64,000 nt of DNA from Tritrichomonas foetus (Eukaryota > Parabasalia > Tritrichomonadida > Tritrichomonadidae). The stretch's first letter is position 1. Every line of letters begins with the position of its first letter. The translations under genes and the position numbers were made by a program. The notes under the pieces were generated by a model. It worked only from the letters and a program-made list of their open reading frames with translations. It did not search any database and was not told where the DNA came from. Where the stretch lies: NCBI GenBank assembly GCA_001839685.1, contig MLAK01000693.1, positions 128,219 to 192,218 of the forward strand, written 5' to 3'. Of the stretch, positions 19,342 to 27,950 are shown piece by piece.

Positions 19342-19731
19342 TTATTCATTTTCGTCTTCATCGCCGGGCGGATCATCGTCGTTTCCTCCTTCGTCGGTTT
19401 CAGCGCCTTCATCCATATCTTCTTCCTCCTCCTCGTTTCCTGTCAAGTATGGCACCTCGGTATCAGGCGATTTATACAGCAAAAAAAACAAACATCCAAT
19501 CGAAAAATATGCACACTTGCGAATGTCATGACCAACGTAAGCTCCAAATGACTGTCCGACGACGACATGCCACGACGGTTCGTATTTCATATCGAATTCG
19601 GCTTTCATAAATTCTGCAACTTCTTGTTCGTCTTTGAAATTGTGTAGCGCATATACAGCACAGCTAACACTTTCTTGGAGCTGCCATGGCTCCATATCTG
19701 CCTCGATGATTTTCGCTGTTCCGAGAGTCAT
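19342..19731 (-). CDS. DYNLL: LC8-type dynein light chain with an acidic C-terminal tail
   Basis: Residues 1-90 are a complete LC8/DYNLL fold: helix with LQESVSCAVYALHNF, helix with EFMKAEFDMKYEPSWH, and the strands VVVGQSFGAYVGHD and FSIGCLFFLLYKS. LC8 is a dimeric hub that binds short linear motifs on dynein intermediate chains and many other proteins. The typical protein is about 89 aa and ends where the last strand ends. Here roughly 40 more residues follow, almost all acidic or Gly/Pro (EEEEEDMDEGAETDEGG and on to DENE). The tail is in frame with no break, so it appears genuine. ATG at 19731. Confidence 0.92.
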   Translation of the reverse strand: MTLGTAKIIEADMEPWQLQESVSCAVYALHNFKDEQEVAEFMKAEFDMKYEPSWHVVVGQSFGAYVGHDIRKCAYFSIGCLFFLLYKSPDTEVPYLTGNEEEEEDMDEGAETDEGGNDDDPPGDEDENE

Positions 19732-20309
19732 TAAAGTCTAACGTATTTTTTTAAATAAAAATTGACAATATTATGGTTAGAATAAAATATTATCGAATAT
19801 TGGATTTTCAGTACATATATGGTCATAGAACAAGAGTTTGCTCAATTCTCCGAAACCATGTTTTATCCAGTGAATTTGATACTTTATTGCATAAAACAGA
19901 TGTGTTTCGGATGGTTCTCTGTAATTATTAAACAATAGCATTCTTTAGACAATGGAGACATCTTTAAAAATATCTTTTCATTATAATGGAAAACAATTCA
20001 ACTGAAATTGTTTTAAAATCAATTTTGAGTGTTTTCTAATCATATATACGAAATCAGTCAATATGACGATGAAATAAACCCAAAATGATATGCGAAAAAA
20101 CTATTGAATAATTTTCTATGACATCCTTTGAAATGCTCTAGAAATTGAAAAATCCACTTCAAAGATTTGACTAATGACATAAATTTTTAATAATCACTTG
20201 TTTTTTCTATGAAATGTTTTCAAGCGATAAATGGTCATTGATATCGAAATACAGCCAAATAATGAGTTAAAAAGTTGAAATATCATAATTTCTGGAATTC
20301 ATTTTATAA
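19732..20309. other. Divergent intergenic region
   Basis: Shared upstream region of LC8 (-) and the MT-A70 gene (+). GGTCA occurs at 20233-20237, 73 bases before the MT-A70 start. No ORF of note. Confidence 0.5.
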
Positions 20310-21422
20310 ATGTCGCGACGATTAGCAAAAAAGGACGAAATCATTAAGTTTTCTGCTAATAGAAAGATAGACCATCACATATACATAGATGCCCTCTTAC
20401 AAAACTTGACTCCAAATGAAGTAGAAGAAGCATTCAAATACAAAACCTGGCTAATGGATGCCAAGCATTACACAGAAACTCAAGCAAATGACTTGCTGTT
20501 CACAAAACTTGCTACCCCTCAAAATGTTCCCCCGGAAATCTGGTTTGCGCTCGAAGATGGAAATGAGCCGAGAGACAAAGAAGATGATGACTTTGATCCA
20601 GGGTTTGAATATGGTTATAATGACTATAGTGATGATGATGTGTTTCTTGGTGATTCCCCACAATCAGTTGATAAGGCAAATTTAGCGACATCAACAAAAA
20701 TCGCCAAAATTGGTGGAACTTTTGAAGTTTGGCCAGCTGAACGATACAAGCTTGCTTGTGCAATTCCTGCTGAAGAACTTTACGTAACCGACCTTCTGAA
20801 CAATATTGAAATTATCAGTCATGATGATTTACAGCGAATGATGAACTTGACAACTTATGTTTATTACGACAAAATTGGGCTAAAAGAAATCATGGAATCA
20901 GTTGGAACAGATACAGAAGCACTCGTGATGGATCCGCCACTAGGTAAAAATGGCTTCTCAAATCAAGAATTTACGGAAATTTGTAAATACTTGAAGAAAC
21001 TCGACAGTTGTTTTATTTTCATATGGGCGGAACCATCTCATTATTCTGATATAAATAATGCAGCATTAGATGCTGGTCTATCGTTCTGTGATACTATTGC
21101 AGTCGAAATATTGAACGATCGTCTGATGTACCATAGTATAGTTGGAAAGAGGGAATTGGTAAATCATTCAAAGATGATAATAATTTATCGTTCTGTCGCT
21201 TTGAAGCGAGAAAAATTTGTCCATCAAAAATCTAAAGACGTGAGCTATGGAGTTTGCAAACCATGTGGAAGAAGCAGAGGAAGGCTTGGAACACCCCAGG
21301 TCGCTCACATGGTCGCAGAGTCGATGTTGCCGGTTGAGAACCAAAAGAGGATTTTTGTTGAACTTTGGCCAACAAGACTTAGTCCAAGAGCTCACTGGAA
21401 ACTTATTGATGAAAAATGTTAA
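20310..21422 (+). CDS. MT-A70 family methyltransferase homologue with DPPL motif
   Basis: A 370-aa protein. Residues 200-370 follow the MT-A70 fold that makes N6-methyladenine in RNA or DNA: motif IV region ALVMDPPLG (D208-P-P-L211), helix with EICKYLKKL, strand FIFIWAEPSHY, strand-helix GLSFCDTIAVEIL, strand HSKMIIIYRSV, helix MVAESMLP and the closing strand FVELWP with H-W. Catalytic members have DPPW; METTL14-type partner subunits have EPPL. DPPL here suggests a non-catalytic or altered subunit, though Asp and both prolines are kept. The N-terminal 120 residues include an acidic linker (DKEDDDFDP) and helices that could bind a partner. ATG at 20310 is the first in the frame. Confidence 0.75.
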   Translation: MSRRLAKKDEIIKFSANRKIDHHIYIDALLQNLTPNEVEEAFKYKTWLMDAKHYTETQANDLLFTKLATPQNVPPEIWFALEDGNEPRDKEDDDFDPGFEYGYNDYSDDDVFLGDSPQSVDKANLATSTKIAKIGGTFEVWPAERYKLACAIPAEELYVTDLLNNIEIISHDDLQRMMNLTTYVYYDKIGLKEIMESVGTDTEALVMDPPLGKNGFSNQEFTEICKYLKKLDSCFIFIWAEPSHYSDINNAALDAGLSFCDTIAVEILNDRLMYHSIVGKRELVNHSKMIIIYRSVALKREKFVHQKSKDVSYGVCKPCGRSRGRLGTPQVAHMVAESMLPVENQKRIFVELWPTRLSPRAHWKLIDEKC

Positions 21423-21862
21423 ATGTATCTAAAATAAAAATATGATTGTATAGTACCTTTTGGGTATTACACATTTTAAAGGTGAAAATATAAAATAGAA
21501 GAACATAATAAACACAATTGTCGGTTCATTTCAATCAATTATGACTCGTTACAATATAGTTTACTGTATCTCAAATTAGAAACTAATTCTATAGGTTCCA
21601 TTATCAATATCTAAACTTTGGTTGGTGAGTTAGAAATATTTGAAATCTGCTTTTTTCTGGAAATTGGAATAATTGAAAAGTTCATGCAAATATCTATTCA
21701 TCTTTCGTAAATTTAACAAAAGAAAATCTTCTCATGAAGCAGTTTCAGTAATGATTTTTGAATGGGTGAAATGAATTTCCCTTTTATCAGAAATGTGTGT
21801 ATATTTGGTCATACAAATTTCCAAACCATTGAAAAATTTGATCGAAATTGTACAATAAAAAT
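21423..21862. other. Intergenic, AT-rich
   Basis: Spacer before the AMMECR1 gene. The MT-A70 stop overlaps TAAA, which serves as a polyadenylation signal in T. vaginalis. Otherwise nothing seen. Confidence 0.5.
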
Positions 21863-21876
21863 GGTCACTTCACATC
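21863..21876 (+). promoter_or_regulatory. GGTCACTTCACATC initiator box of AMMECR1 gene
   Basis: GGTCA and TCACTTC directly abut the ATG at 21877, giving a leader of about 10 bases, as typical for trichomonads. Confidence 0.6.
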
Positions 21877-22467
21877 ATGACGTCTGATTCTCAACCCGCA
21901 ACCAAAGAATTATGCTACTTATGCTTTGAAGCACTCGAAAACGAAGTATTAAATCAGAAATCCACCAAAGTATCATCGAGAGTTGTTCAACAATCAAATG
22001 TTGCATTCCCAATGTTTGTCACCTGGAAGATTGGCGATGCTTTACGTGGCTGTATCGGAAACTTCAAACCGCTACCATTGTATTCAGGATTACAAGAATA
22101 TGCTCTTATTTCAGCATTAAAGGATTTCCGATTTGATCCCGTCACCGCAAGAGAAATTCCAAAATTAAACGTTGGAATTTCTCTCCTTCACACTTTCGAA
22201 GATGCCCAAAACGCGCTCGACTGGGAAGTCGGCAAACATGGAATTAGATTATTCATCGATGGAATGAGCGCAACTTTCCTTCCAGAGGTTGCATCAGAAC
22301 AAGGCTGGACAAAAGAGGAAACACTTCAGCACCTTGCGAGGAAGGCCGGAATGTACAAACCGTTCGACAGTGCCGCTCTTGCACGCGCCAAAGTTGAGAG
22401 ATACCAATCATCCAAATGCAAGGTCACTTATGATGAATACAAACAATATTTGGCATCATTATCTTAA
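21877..22467 (+). CDS. AMMECR1: AMMECR1 domain protein
   Basis: A 196-aa protein covering one AMMECR1 domain. The family hallmark LRGCIG is present (ALRGCIGNFKPLPLYSGLQE), followed by DFRFDPVTAREIPKLNVGIS and the later G-I-R-L-F-I-D-G and ATFLPEVASEQGWTKEE blocks. The ending with a K-A-G-M-Y-K segment and the C-terminal Y-x-S-x-K pattern also fits. AMMECR1 is conserved from archaea to humans; its molecular role is not established, but the invariant LRGCIG suggests a ligand or catalytic site. The length equals that of compact eukaryotic members. The gene is richer in GC than its surroundings, consistent with codon selection. Confidence 0.95.
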   Translation: MTSDSQPATKELCYLCFEALENEVLNQKSTKVSSRVVQQSNVAFPMFVTWKIGDALRGCIGNFKPLPLYSGLQEYALISALKDFRFDPVTAREIPKLNVGISLLHTFEDAQNALDWEVGKHGIRLFIDGMSATFLPEVASEQGWTKEETLQHLARKAGMYKPFDSAALARAKVERYQSSKCKVTYDEYKQYLASLS

Positions 22468-22823
22468 ACTTTTATTATAAAACTTCGACTATTCACAAAT
22501 TCAGATTTTTTTTCTTTTTACGAAAAAGCAATTCAATTGTTTCATCATCAAAATTAGTCTATATCAAATGGATAATCGGAATTTACATTAAAATATTACA
22601 ATCGGGAAATAATTATGAAAATCAAAATATCAGTGATCATCAGAAATGACATATTACAGGATGAATATGGAGGAAATAGAAGCTGTATTGATATTTCATT
22701 CAATCATAGATAAACTTCCTCGAAATGATGTTGAAAAAAATGAGATTCTTGTTAATTCTCTCAGAAAGTTTTTATGAATAAAAAAAATTCGATGTATGCA
22801 AATTTCAATAGTTTACAGAATAA
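22468..22823. other. Intergenic with one possible 38-codon ORF
   Basis: ATG at 22661 to TGA at 22777 encodes a helical, charged 38-residue peptide (ending VEKNEILVNSLRKFL). It is protein-like but far too short to judge. Nothing else seen. Confidence 0.3.
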
Positions 22824-24164
22824 ATGTCAACAGATAATGCTGTTCCTCAAGAAAAGGAACAAGATCATCCAAAACCCCCTCCACTTGTAAAATTACCCCC
22901 GAGACCAACTAACACGCCAAATCTTCCCCCGAGACCTGGAGCCGGTAAAATTCCACCAAAACCGAAATTGCCGCCTCGCCCTGGCGGTGCAAATATAGGC
23001 CGCAGTAGTACTTTCGTGGTACATCCGCGACCAAATCAGACGAATTCAGTTCAAATAGAAAAAGAGAACTTACCGCCAAGACCGGGATCATGTGGCGCAA
23101 GCATCTCCACGAACAGACAGAATCCACAAAATCAACAGCAGCAGCAACCACTACCACCACCACAACAACAACAGCAGCAACAAAAACAACAGCAGCAGCA
23201 ACAAAAACAGGAACCACCACCACAACAACAGCAAAAGCAAAAACAGCAGCCACAACCACAACAACAACAAAAACAGGAGCCACTACCACAACAGCAGCAA
23301 CAACAAAAACAGGAACCACCACAACAACAACAGCAACAACAAAAACAGCAGCCACAACCACCACCACAACAAAAGCAACCACTACCACAACAGCAGCAAC
23401 AACAAAAGCAACAGCAACAACAACAACAAAAACAGGAACCACCACCACAACAACAGCAGCAACAACAAAAACAACAGCAACCACTACCACCACAACAAAA
23501 GCAACCACTACCACAACAGCAGCAACAACAAAAGCAACAGCAACAACAACAACAAAAACAGGAACCACCACCACAACAACAGCAGCAACAACAAAAACAA
23601 CAGCAACCACTACCACCACAACAAAAGCAACCACTACCACCACAACAAAAGCAACTACCACCACCACAGCAGCAGCAGCAGCAACCAAAAGAAAATTTAA
23701 ATGTGCCACCAAAACCAGCTTCCAATCCTCCTATCCCCGCATCAAATCCCGACGACGATTCTCTTCTTCCTGCTCCTATTTTGAATCCACGATCAAGGAC
23801 ACTCGTTCCTACGTCACCGGCACTTCATCAAGATAAGCCGCAAACAGACCATACGCAATCAATTCCACCGCAAACTGCAAAAGAGCACCATGAAACAGAT
23901 TCGGTAAAGTCAGTTCAGCCTGCCAAAAAGGCACCTTCACTTCCTCTACAAAGGAGAATATCAGACTCCCAAATTAACGTTCCTCTGGAATTTCCGCCAA
24001 TTGAAGAGTTGCCTCATCCGCCTGAATTCAAACAGCATGCATTTAAGTATCCATCTGGAAATATGTCAGGAACGGCAAACTTTACAGATTTCGATCAGAA
24101 ATTGGATGAGCTCTTACGGAAGAGTATTGCGCCAACAGTGAAGAATAGAAATATTCGGATATAA
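22824..24164 (+). CDS. Proline/glutamine-rich protein with SH3-ligand motifs, 446 aa
   Basis: The N-terminal 95 residues carry repeated PPRP/PPKP motifs (KLPPRPTN, NLPPRPGAG, KIPPKPKLPPRPGG, ENLPPRPGS), the classic consensus for SH3 or related domains. Residues about 100-290 are a Q-rich tract broken by KQ, EPPP and PLPP, and contain an exact duplication of 42 residues. The C-terminal 60 residues are different and probably functional (PLEFPPIEELPHPPEF, then a G-N-M-S-G-T-A-N-F segment). The layout resembles actin-regulatory scaffolds (WIP/verprolin, SCAR-like) but I see no clear WH2 or VCA motif. Other frames across the CAA/CAG tract look open for compositional reasons only. Confidence 0.8.
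   Translation: MSTDNAVPQEKEQDHPKPPPLVKLPPRPTNTPNLPPRPGAGKIPPKPKLPPRPGGANIGRSSTFVVHPRPNQTNSVQIEKENLPPRPGSCGASISTNRQNPQNQQQQQPLPPPQQQQQQQKQQQQQQKQEPPPQQQQKQKQQPQPQQQQKQEPLPQQQQQQKQEPPQQQQQQQKQQPQPPPQQKQPLPQQQQQQKQQQQQQQKQEPPPQQQQQQQKQQQPLPPQQKQPLPQQQQQQKQQQQQQQKQEPPPQQQQQQQKQQQPLPPQQKQPLPPQQKQLPPPQQQQQQPKENLNVPPKPASNPPIPASNPDDDSLLPAPILNPRSRTLVPTSPALHQDKPQTDHTQSIPPQTAKEHHETDSVKSVQPAKKAPSLPLQRRISDSQINVPLEFPPIEELPHPPEFKQHAFKYPSGNMSGTANFTDFDQKLDELLRKSIAPTVKNRNIRI
23371..23622 (+). repeat. 126-bp exact tandem duplication inside the P/Q-rich gene
   Basis: Copy 1 at 23371-23496 and copy 2 at 23497-23622 read identically by eye, beginning AAAAGCAACCACTACCACAA. Each encodes 42 residues. A short partial third copy follows. 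The length is a multiple of three, so the frame is kept. Confidence 0.88.
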
Positions 24165-24630
24165 CCTGCGATTTATTATATATATATATTTTTTTGTAAA
24201 TTTTGATTGTATGGAAATTTTATTATAATTTAATAACTATTTTTTTCTTTACTACACTTTAATTCATTCTTTGTATTGAATTGAGGCATATTCATTCTGC
24301 TTATTTTCAATCATATTCTGAAAATTAATTGGGAAAATCAGATATGTGATATCATGAAAATTTGTTCAAAGTGAATTCGCAAGAAAATATATTGATACAA
24401 ATGAACTATTTGTTTTACATATATATTATTTACCAATCCAAACAAATATTTATATTTGATGATGAAAATTTGAATAAAATTTTCAGAAAATCTGGAAATA
24501 ATATTGAAGCATGTTCTTTCATATACTTTATTTATTATTTTGGTTTTATTCGTCTCTATGAGGAATTATGAAAGCGGAAAAATCAAACACACTTTTTCAA
24601 AATTTCTGAAGTGGGTTGAACCATGGCCGC
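24165..24630. other. Intergenic upstream of eL15
   Basis: AT-rich. Open frames continue upstream of the eL15 ATG by chance, but conserved sequence starts only at 24642. Confidence 0.5.
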
Positions 24631-24641
24631 CCTTTTTCCTC
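24631..24641 (+). promoter_or_regulatory. CCTTTTTCCTC box at the eL15 start (M5-like)
   Basis: CCTTT within 11 bases of the ATG resembles the M5 motif described at start sites of T. vaginalis genes that lack the classic initiator. Confidence 0.45.
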
Positions 24642-25256
24642 ATGGGAGCTTATCAATACCTCCGCGAACTTTGGACCAAGAAACAGAGCGATGTTATGCG
24701 TTTCATCCTCCGCCTTCGTTGCTGGGAATACCGCCAACTTCCAGAACTCGTCCGCCTTACACATCCAACACGCCCAGATAAGGCCCGCCGCCTTGGTTAC
24801 AAGGCCAAGCAAGGCTACGTCCTCTACCGTATCCGTATCAGGAAGGGAGGCCGCAGGAGAGTTGCCTCAAAGAACAGGCTTTATGGTAAGAACCGTACCC
24901 ACCATATCTATCAATTAACTCCAAAGATCAACCTTCAAGCCCTCGGTGAAATGAAAGCTGGTAAGGCCCTTCCATCACTCCGCCTCCTTAACTCATACTG
25001 GGTTAACGAGGATGGTGCTTACAAATACTACGAATGCATCTTCGTCGATCCAATGCACGCCGCCATCCAACACGATCCAAAGATCAACTGGATCTGTGAC
25101 TCAGTCCACACCCGCCGTGAAGCCCGTGGCCTCACATCAGCCGGAAAACAACACCGCGCTTTGATGGGCAAGGGCAAGGGATTCCGTAAGATGAGACCAT
25201 CCCGCTATGCTGATTGGAAGATCCGCAACACAATGAAGCTCCACCGCTTCCGTTAA
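24642..25256 (+). CDS. RPL15: 60S ribosomal protein eL15
   Basis: A 204-aa ribosomal protein of the large subunit. It begins MGAYQYLRELWTKKQSD, matching the universally conserved eL15 N-terminus, and continues with RFILRLRCWEYRQLP, the basic ARRLGYKAKQGYVLYRIRI block, HHIYQLTPKINLQALGEMK and the C-terminal ARGLTSAGKQHRALMGKGKG. Length equals yeast and human eL15 (204 aa). The frame is open 46 codons further upstream, but this extension is AT-rich and unlike the family, so ATG 24642 is chosen. The gene is strongly GC-biased at third positions, the sign of high expression in this genome. Confidence 0.98.
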   Translation: MGAYQYLRELWTKKQSDVMRFILRLRCWEYRQLPELVRLTHPTRPDKARRLGYKAKQGYVLYRIRIRKGGRRRVASKNRLYGKNRTHHIYQLTPKINLQALGEMKAGKALPSLRLLNSYWVNEDGAYKYYECIFVDPMHAAIQHDPKINWICDSVHTRREARGLTSAGKQHRALMGKGKGFRKMRPSRYADWKIRNTMKLHRFR

Positions 25257-25938
25257 GTAAATTTTTCAGATCTTCATTTCAAATATCACTTTCTTTTTCT
25301 GAACTTTTCCATTTATTTATTTTATTTTTTCCCTTTAGCAGCCACCATTGATGAGATTTTTATGAGCGAAATGCCGTCAGAACAAAACGGGCTCTTGGAA
25401 AATTTTCATGCCAAATAATTCTTGCTTTTTCGAAGAGTGACACATTATATATTGTTGTCCACGCGCACTCTAATAAATGGAATATACCTTTATTTATTCA
25501 AAAGTGTGATTGTGAGTTTTTTTTTTTTTTTTTTTTCTGATTAGAATGGATTGTAAAAGTTTGATGGTGCATGATATAAGCTCCTCTGTTATAGCCAAAA
25601 TGATACAAAGTACTGTCCTTATTACAATATTGTTAAAAGCCATTTTTATCTCGATCCTGGTAGCAACAGAGATGACTAACATATAGTTAAAGTCAGTTTT
25701 TGTTTCAGGTTCTTTCGTAACAATTGCCAACATTTAATGGAAGAAACGATTAATGATGAAATCAAAGAGATAGAGATTATGTTAGATGCCAGCATAATTG
25801 GAAACATTATATTTATTGTGAATTTGAGTAACAATCAGAAAATGGAAAATGAAGGAAAAATCAGCATAGAATGATTATTCTCACATAAAAAATACTCAGA
25901 GAGGATAAATATTCAAACATAGAATTATATTTATTTGA
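25257..25938. other. Intergenic between converging genes, with T homopolymer
   Basis: Contains a T run of about 18 bases near 25519-25536. The minus-strand ORF at 25494-25733 is not convincing. Confidence 0.5.
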
Positions 25939-26514
25939 TTAACACCAACAGCTTCGAGATTCCGATGTTGATTCGGCTGTCAAAACAATTGCCGAAGGAA
26001 CTTCACTCTTTTCTGACAGATGAAGTATATTTTTACACAACGCTTTAAACATCGACGTGATGTTTGTTCCGTCTTTTGCAGACACTTCAAAATAAAGAAG
26101 TTCCTTTTCGTTTGCAAATTCTTTTGCTTTTTTATCAACATCTTCGCCATCTAATAAATCTATTTTATTTCCAATTAATGCAATCACGGCCGCATCGCCA
26201 CGAGCCGCACGAACGTTTTCGACATATGTTCTGGCGTTTTCTAGCGTTTTTATATCTGAAACATCAAATACTATCAATGCAAGCGAACAATCTCGAATAT
26301 AGGCGGGAATAATCGATTGGTATTTTTCTTGTCCGGCAGTATCCCAAATTTGTAGGTTGATTGTTTTGTCTTGAATAACAACTTTTTTGGAAATGAAATC
26401 GACGCCGATGGTGGTTTCTGCATCACTCGTAAAAGTATCGAAGCAATATCTATTGGCAATGGACGTCTTTCCTACGCAGGAAGCTCCAAGAAAAACGCAC
26501 TTGAAACTGCGCAT
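25939..26514 (-). CDS. Rab GTPase, Rab6-like
   Basis: A 191-aa small GTPase of membrane traffic. The P-loop GASCVGKT lies at residues 9-16. Switch I has ETTIGVDF, switch II has WDTAGQEKYQS, guanine-binding motifs are GNKIDLLD and EVSAKDG, and the C-terminus ends in CWC for double geranylgeranylation. The stretch IIPAYIRDCSLALIVFDVSD is close to the Rab6 wording (SLIPSYIRDS), which argues for a Rab6-like Golgi Rab. Trichomonads have many divergent Rabs, so orthology to Rab6 is tentative. No missing catalytic residue: the switch II Gln and P-loop Lys are present. Confidence 0.92.
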   Translation of the reverse strand: MRSFKCVFLGASCVGKTSIANRYCFDTFTSDAETTIGVDFISKKVVIQDKTINLQIWDTAGQEKYQSIIPAYIRDCSLALIVFDVSDIKTLENARTYVENVRAARGDAAVIALIGNKIDLLDGEDVDKKAKEFANEKELLYFEVSAKDGTNITSMFKALCKNILHLSEKSEVPSAIVLTAESTSESRSCWC

Positions 26515-26795
26515 TGAATAAGAATTTTGGAAATAGTGTAAAAATGTAGACCGTTTAAAAAATTCAAAGAAAAAATTGTGGTTTTTTTAAGAAAATGTTT
26601 ATTATTGCCGTGATTCATTCCGCAAAAAATGATATGAAAGTCTGATAAGATCCACAATACTAAAATTAAAGTTTTGAAAATCTTCAATAGTTCTATCATG
26701 AGCATCATAAATTCGAATAAAAGATTTTGTGAAGGTAAAAAAAAATATTAAAGGATCGTATTCTTATTTCATAAAGAAAATTTAAAGTCATTAAT

Positions 26796-27893
26796 ATGGA
26801 TGAAAAAATGCAAAAAAAGAAACTATCAGAAGATATTGCAACAAATATAGGAATGGTCATTTTTGACAACTATTCAATTGGACACAATTTTTCTCAATTA
26901 AGCAGGTCAATTTTTGAATGCATAAATGGTTTATTCACATTTTTGATGAGTAGTATAAATGCAAGTAATATAACAAATTTTGAAAAATATGCTCTACATT
27001 GGACAGTATCATATTCAGTTATTGGCGTTATATTCACAGCTTTTGCAATTATATATCTAATATTAACAATTCAAGATATTACTCCAATGCGGAAAACAAA
27101 TTTTGTTGGATATACTGCACAAATTAGTTATATAGCTGCCTTATTTACGAAAGGTTTTGGTTCTTTTGGATGTGCTATATTTTTCATGATTCCCATGTTC
27201 ACTAAAAATTGTACACATGAGGATTGGGAGGCCTCTTTAAATAACTGGAATCAATATTCAATAATTCCAAGTGGAACACCTGGATATGCATCTGCTGCTG
27301 CATATTGTTGTATTTTCTTTTCCTGGTGCACCTTATGTATTGAATATCTAGCCAAAGATTCCAAAAAATTTTACAACAAAACACAAATTATTGTCAAAAC
27401 ATGTTTAATTTTCATATCAATCATGTTTATTATTTCACTCGGGTCACTATGTTTCAATCAAAAAAGAATCCAGAATACAATTCATCTGATTGAATCGGGC
27501 TTTGCTTGTTTCAGAGATTTAGTTATCGCAATCTGCTTTTTGATTTACTTAGTAAGAATTTACAAGCAATTCAACACAACTCTTTGTTCTTTTTCAACAA
27601 AACCAGAATCAATTTTACTACTCATGTGTATTATGCTTATTGTATGCCTTTTCTTAAGAATATTGTCAATTTTACTATATTTTATACAATTCAATGGAGC
27701 TTCAGCAAGCCAAAAGGATTATACAACCAAAGATGATGAATTTTGCCTAAAATATCTTGGCATATTCATTTTTGAGCAAATTCTAACAGAATTTGCCCCA
27801 CTTGGAGTTATTGGAATGGTTAGATTCTTATCATGGGATCACTCCAATCAATCATCGTATGAATATGAAGCTGCTTTTACAAACTTCGATTAG
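26796..27893 (+). CDS. Seven-transmembrane protein, unassigned
   Basis: A 365-aa protein with seven likely membrane helices at about residues 68-92, 106-134, 160-183, 197-217, 233-250, 269-295 and 310-335. The 65-residue N-terminus is hydrophilic with an N-glycosylation-type site (NASN, residues 54-57) and the 25-residue C-tail is short and acidic/aromatic. The last helix (FIFEQILTEFAPLGVIGMV) recalls the end of plant TOM1/THH1-type and some GPCR-like proteins. No DRY, NPxxY or other diagnostic motif is visible. Could be a receptor or an endomembrane scaffold. ATG at 26796. Confidence 0.7.
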   Translation: MDEKMQKKKLSEDIATNIGMVIFDNYSIGHNFSQLSRSIFECINGLFTFLMSSINASNITNFEKYALHWTVSYSVIGVIFTAFAIIYLILTIQDITPMRKTNFVGYTAQISYIAALFTKGFGSFGCAIFFMIPMFTKNCTHEDWEASLNNWNQYSIIPSGTPGYASAAAYCCIFFSWCTLCIEYLAKDSKKFYNKTQIIVKTCLIFISIMFIISLGSLCFNQKRIQNTIHLIESGFACFRDLVIAICFLIYLVRIYKQFNTTLCSFSTKPESILLLMCIMLIVCLFLRILSILLYFIQFNGASASQKDYTTKDDEFCLKYLGIFIFEQILTEFAPLGVIGMVRFLSWDHSNQSSYEYEAAFTNFD

Positions 27894-27950
27894 ATTTTAT
27901 GTTTGAGATAGTAAAAGTTATAAATTTCATTCATTCATCTTTGTATATTT

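Noticed and set aside
22909..23836. Long antisense and shifted ORFs rich in Val, Cys/Gly, Thr or Asn/His across the CAA/CAG tract
   Set aside because: They follow from the repeat composition; the frame giving Q/P/K continues into conserved-looking sequence on both sides.
24504..24641. N-terminal extension of eL15
   Set aside because: The family starts MGAY; the extension is hydrophobic and AT-driven.
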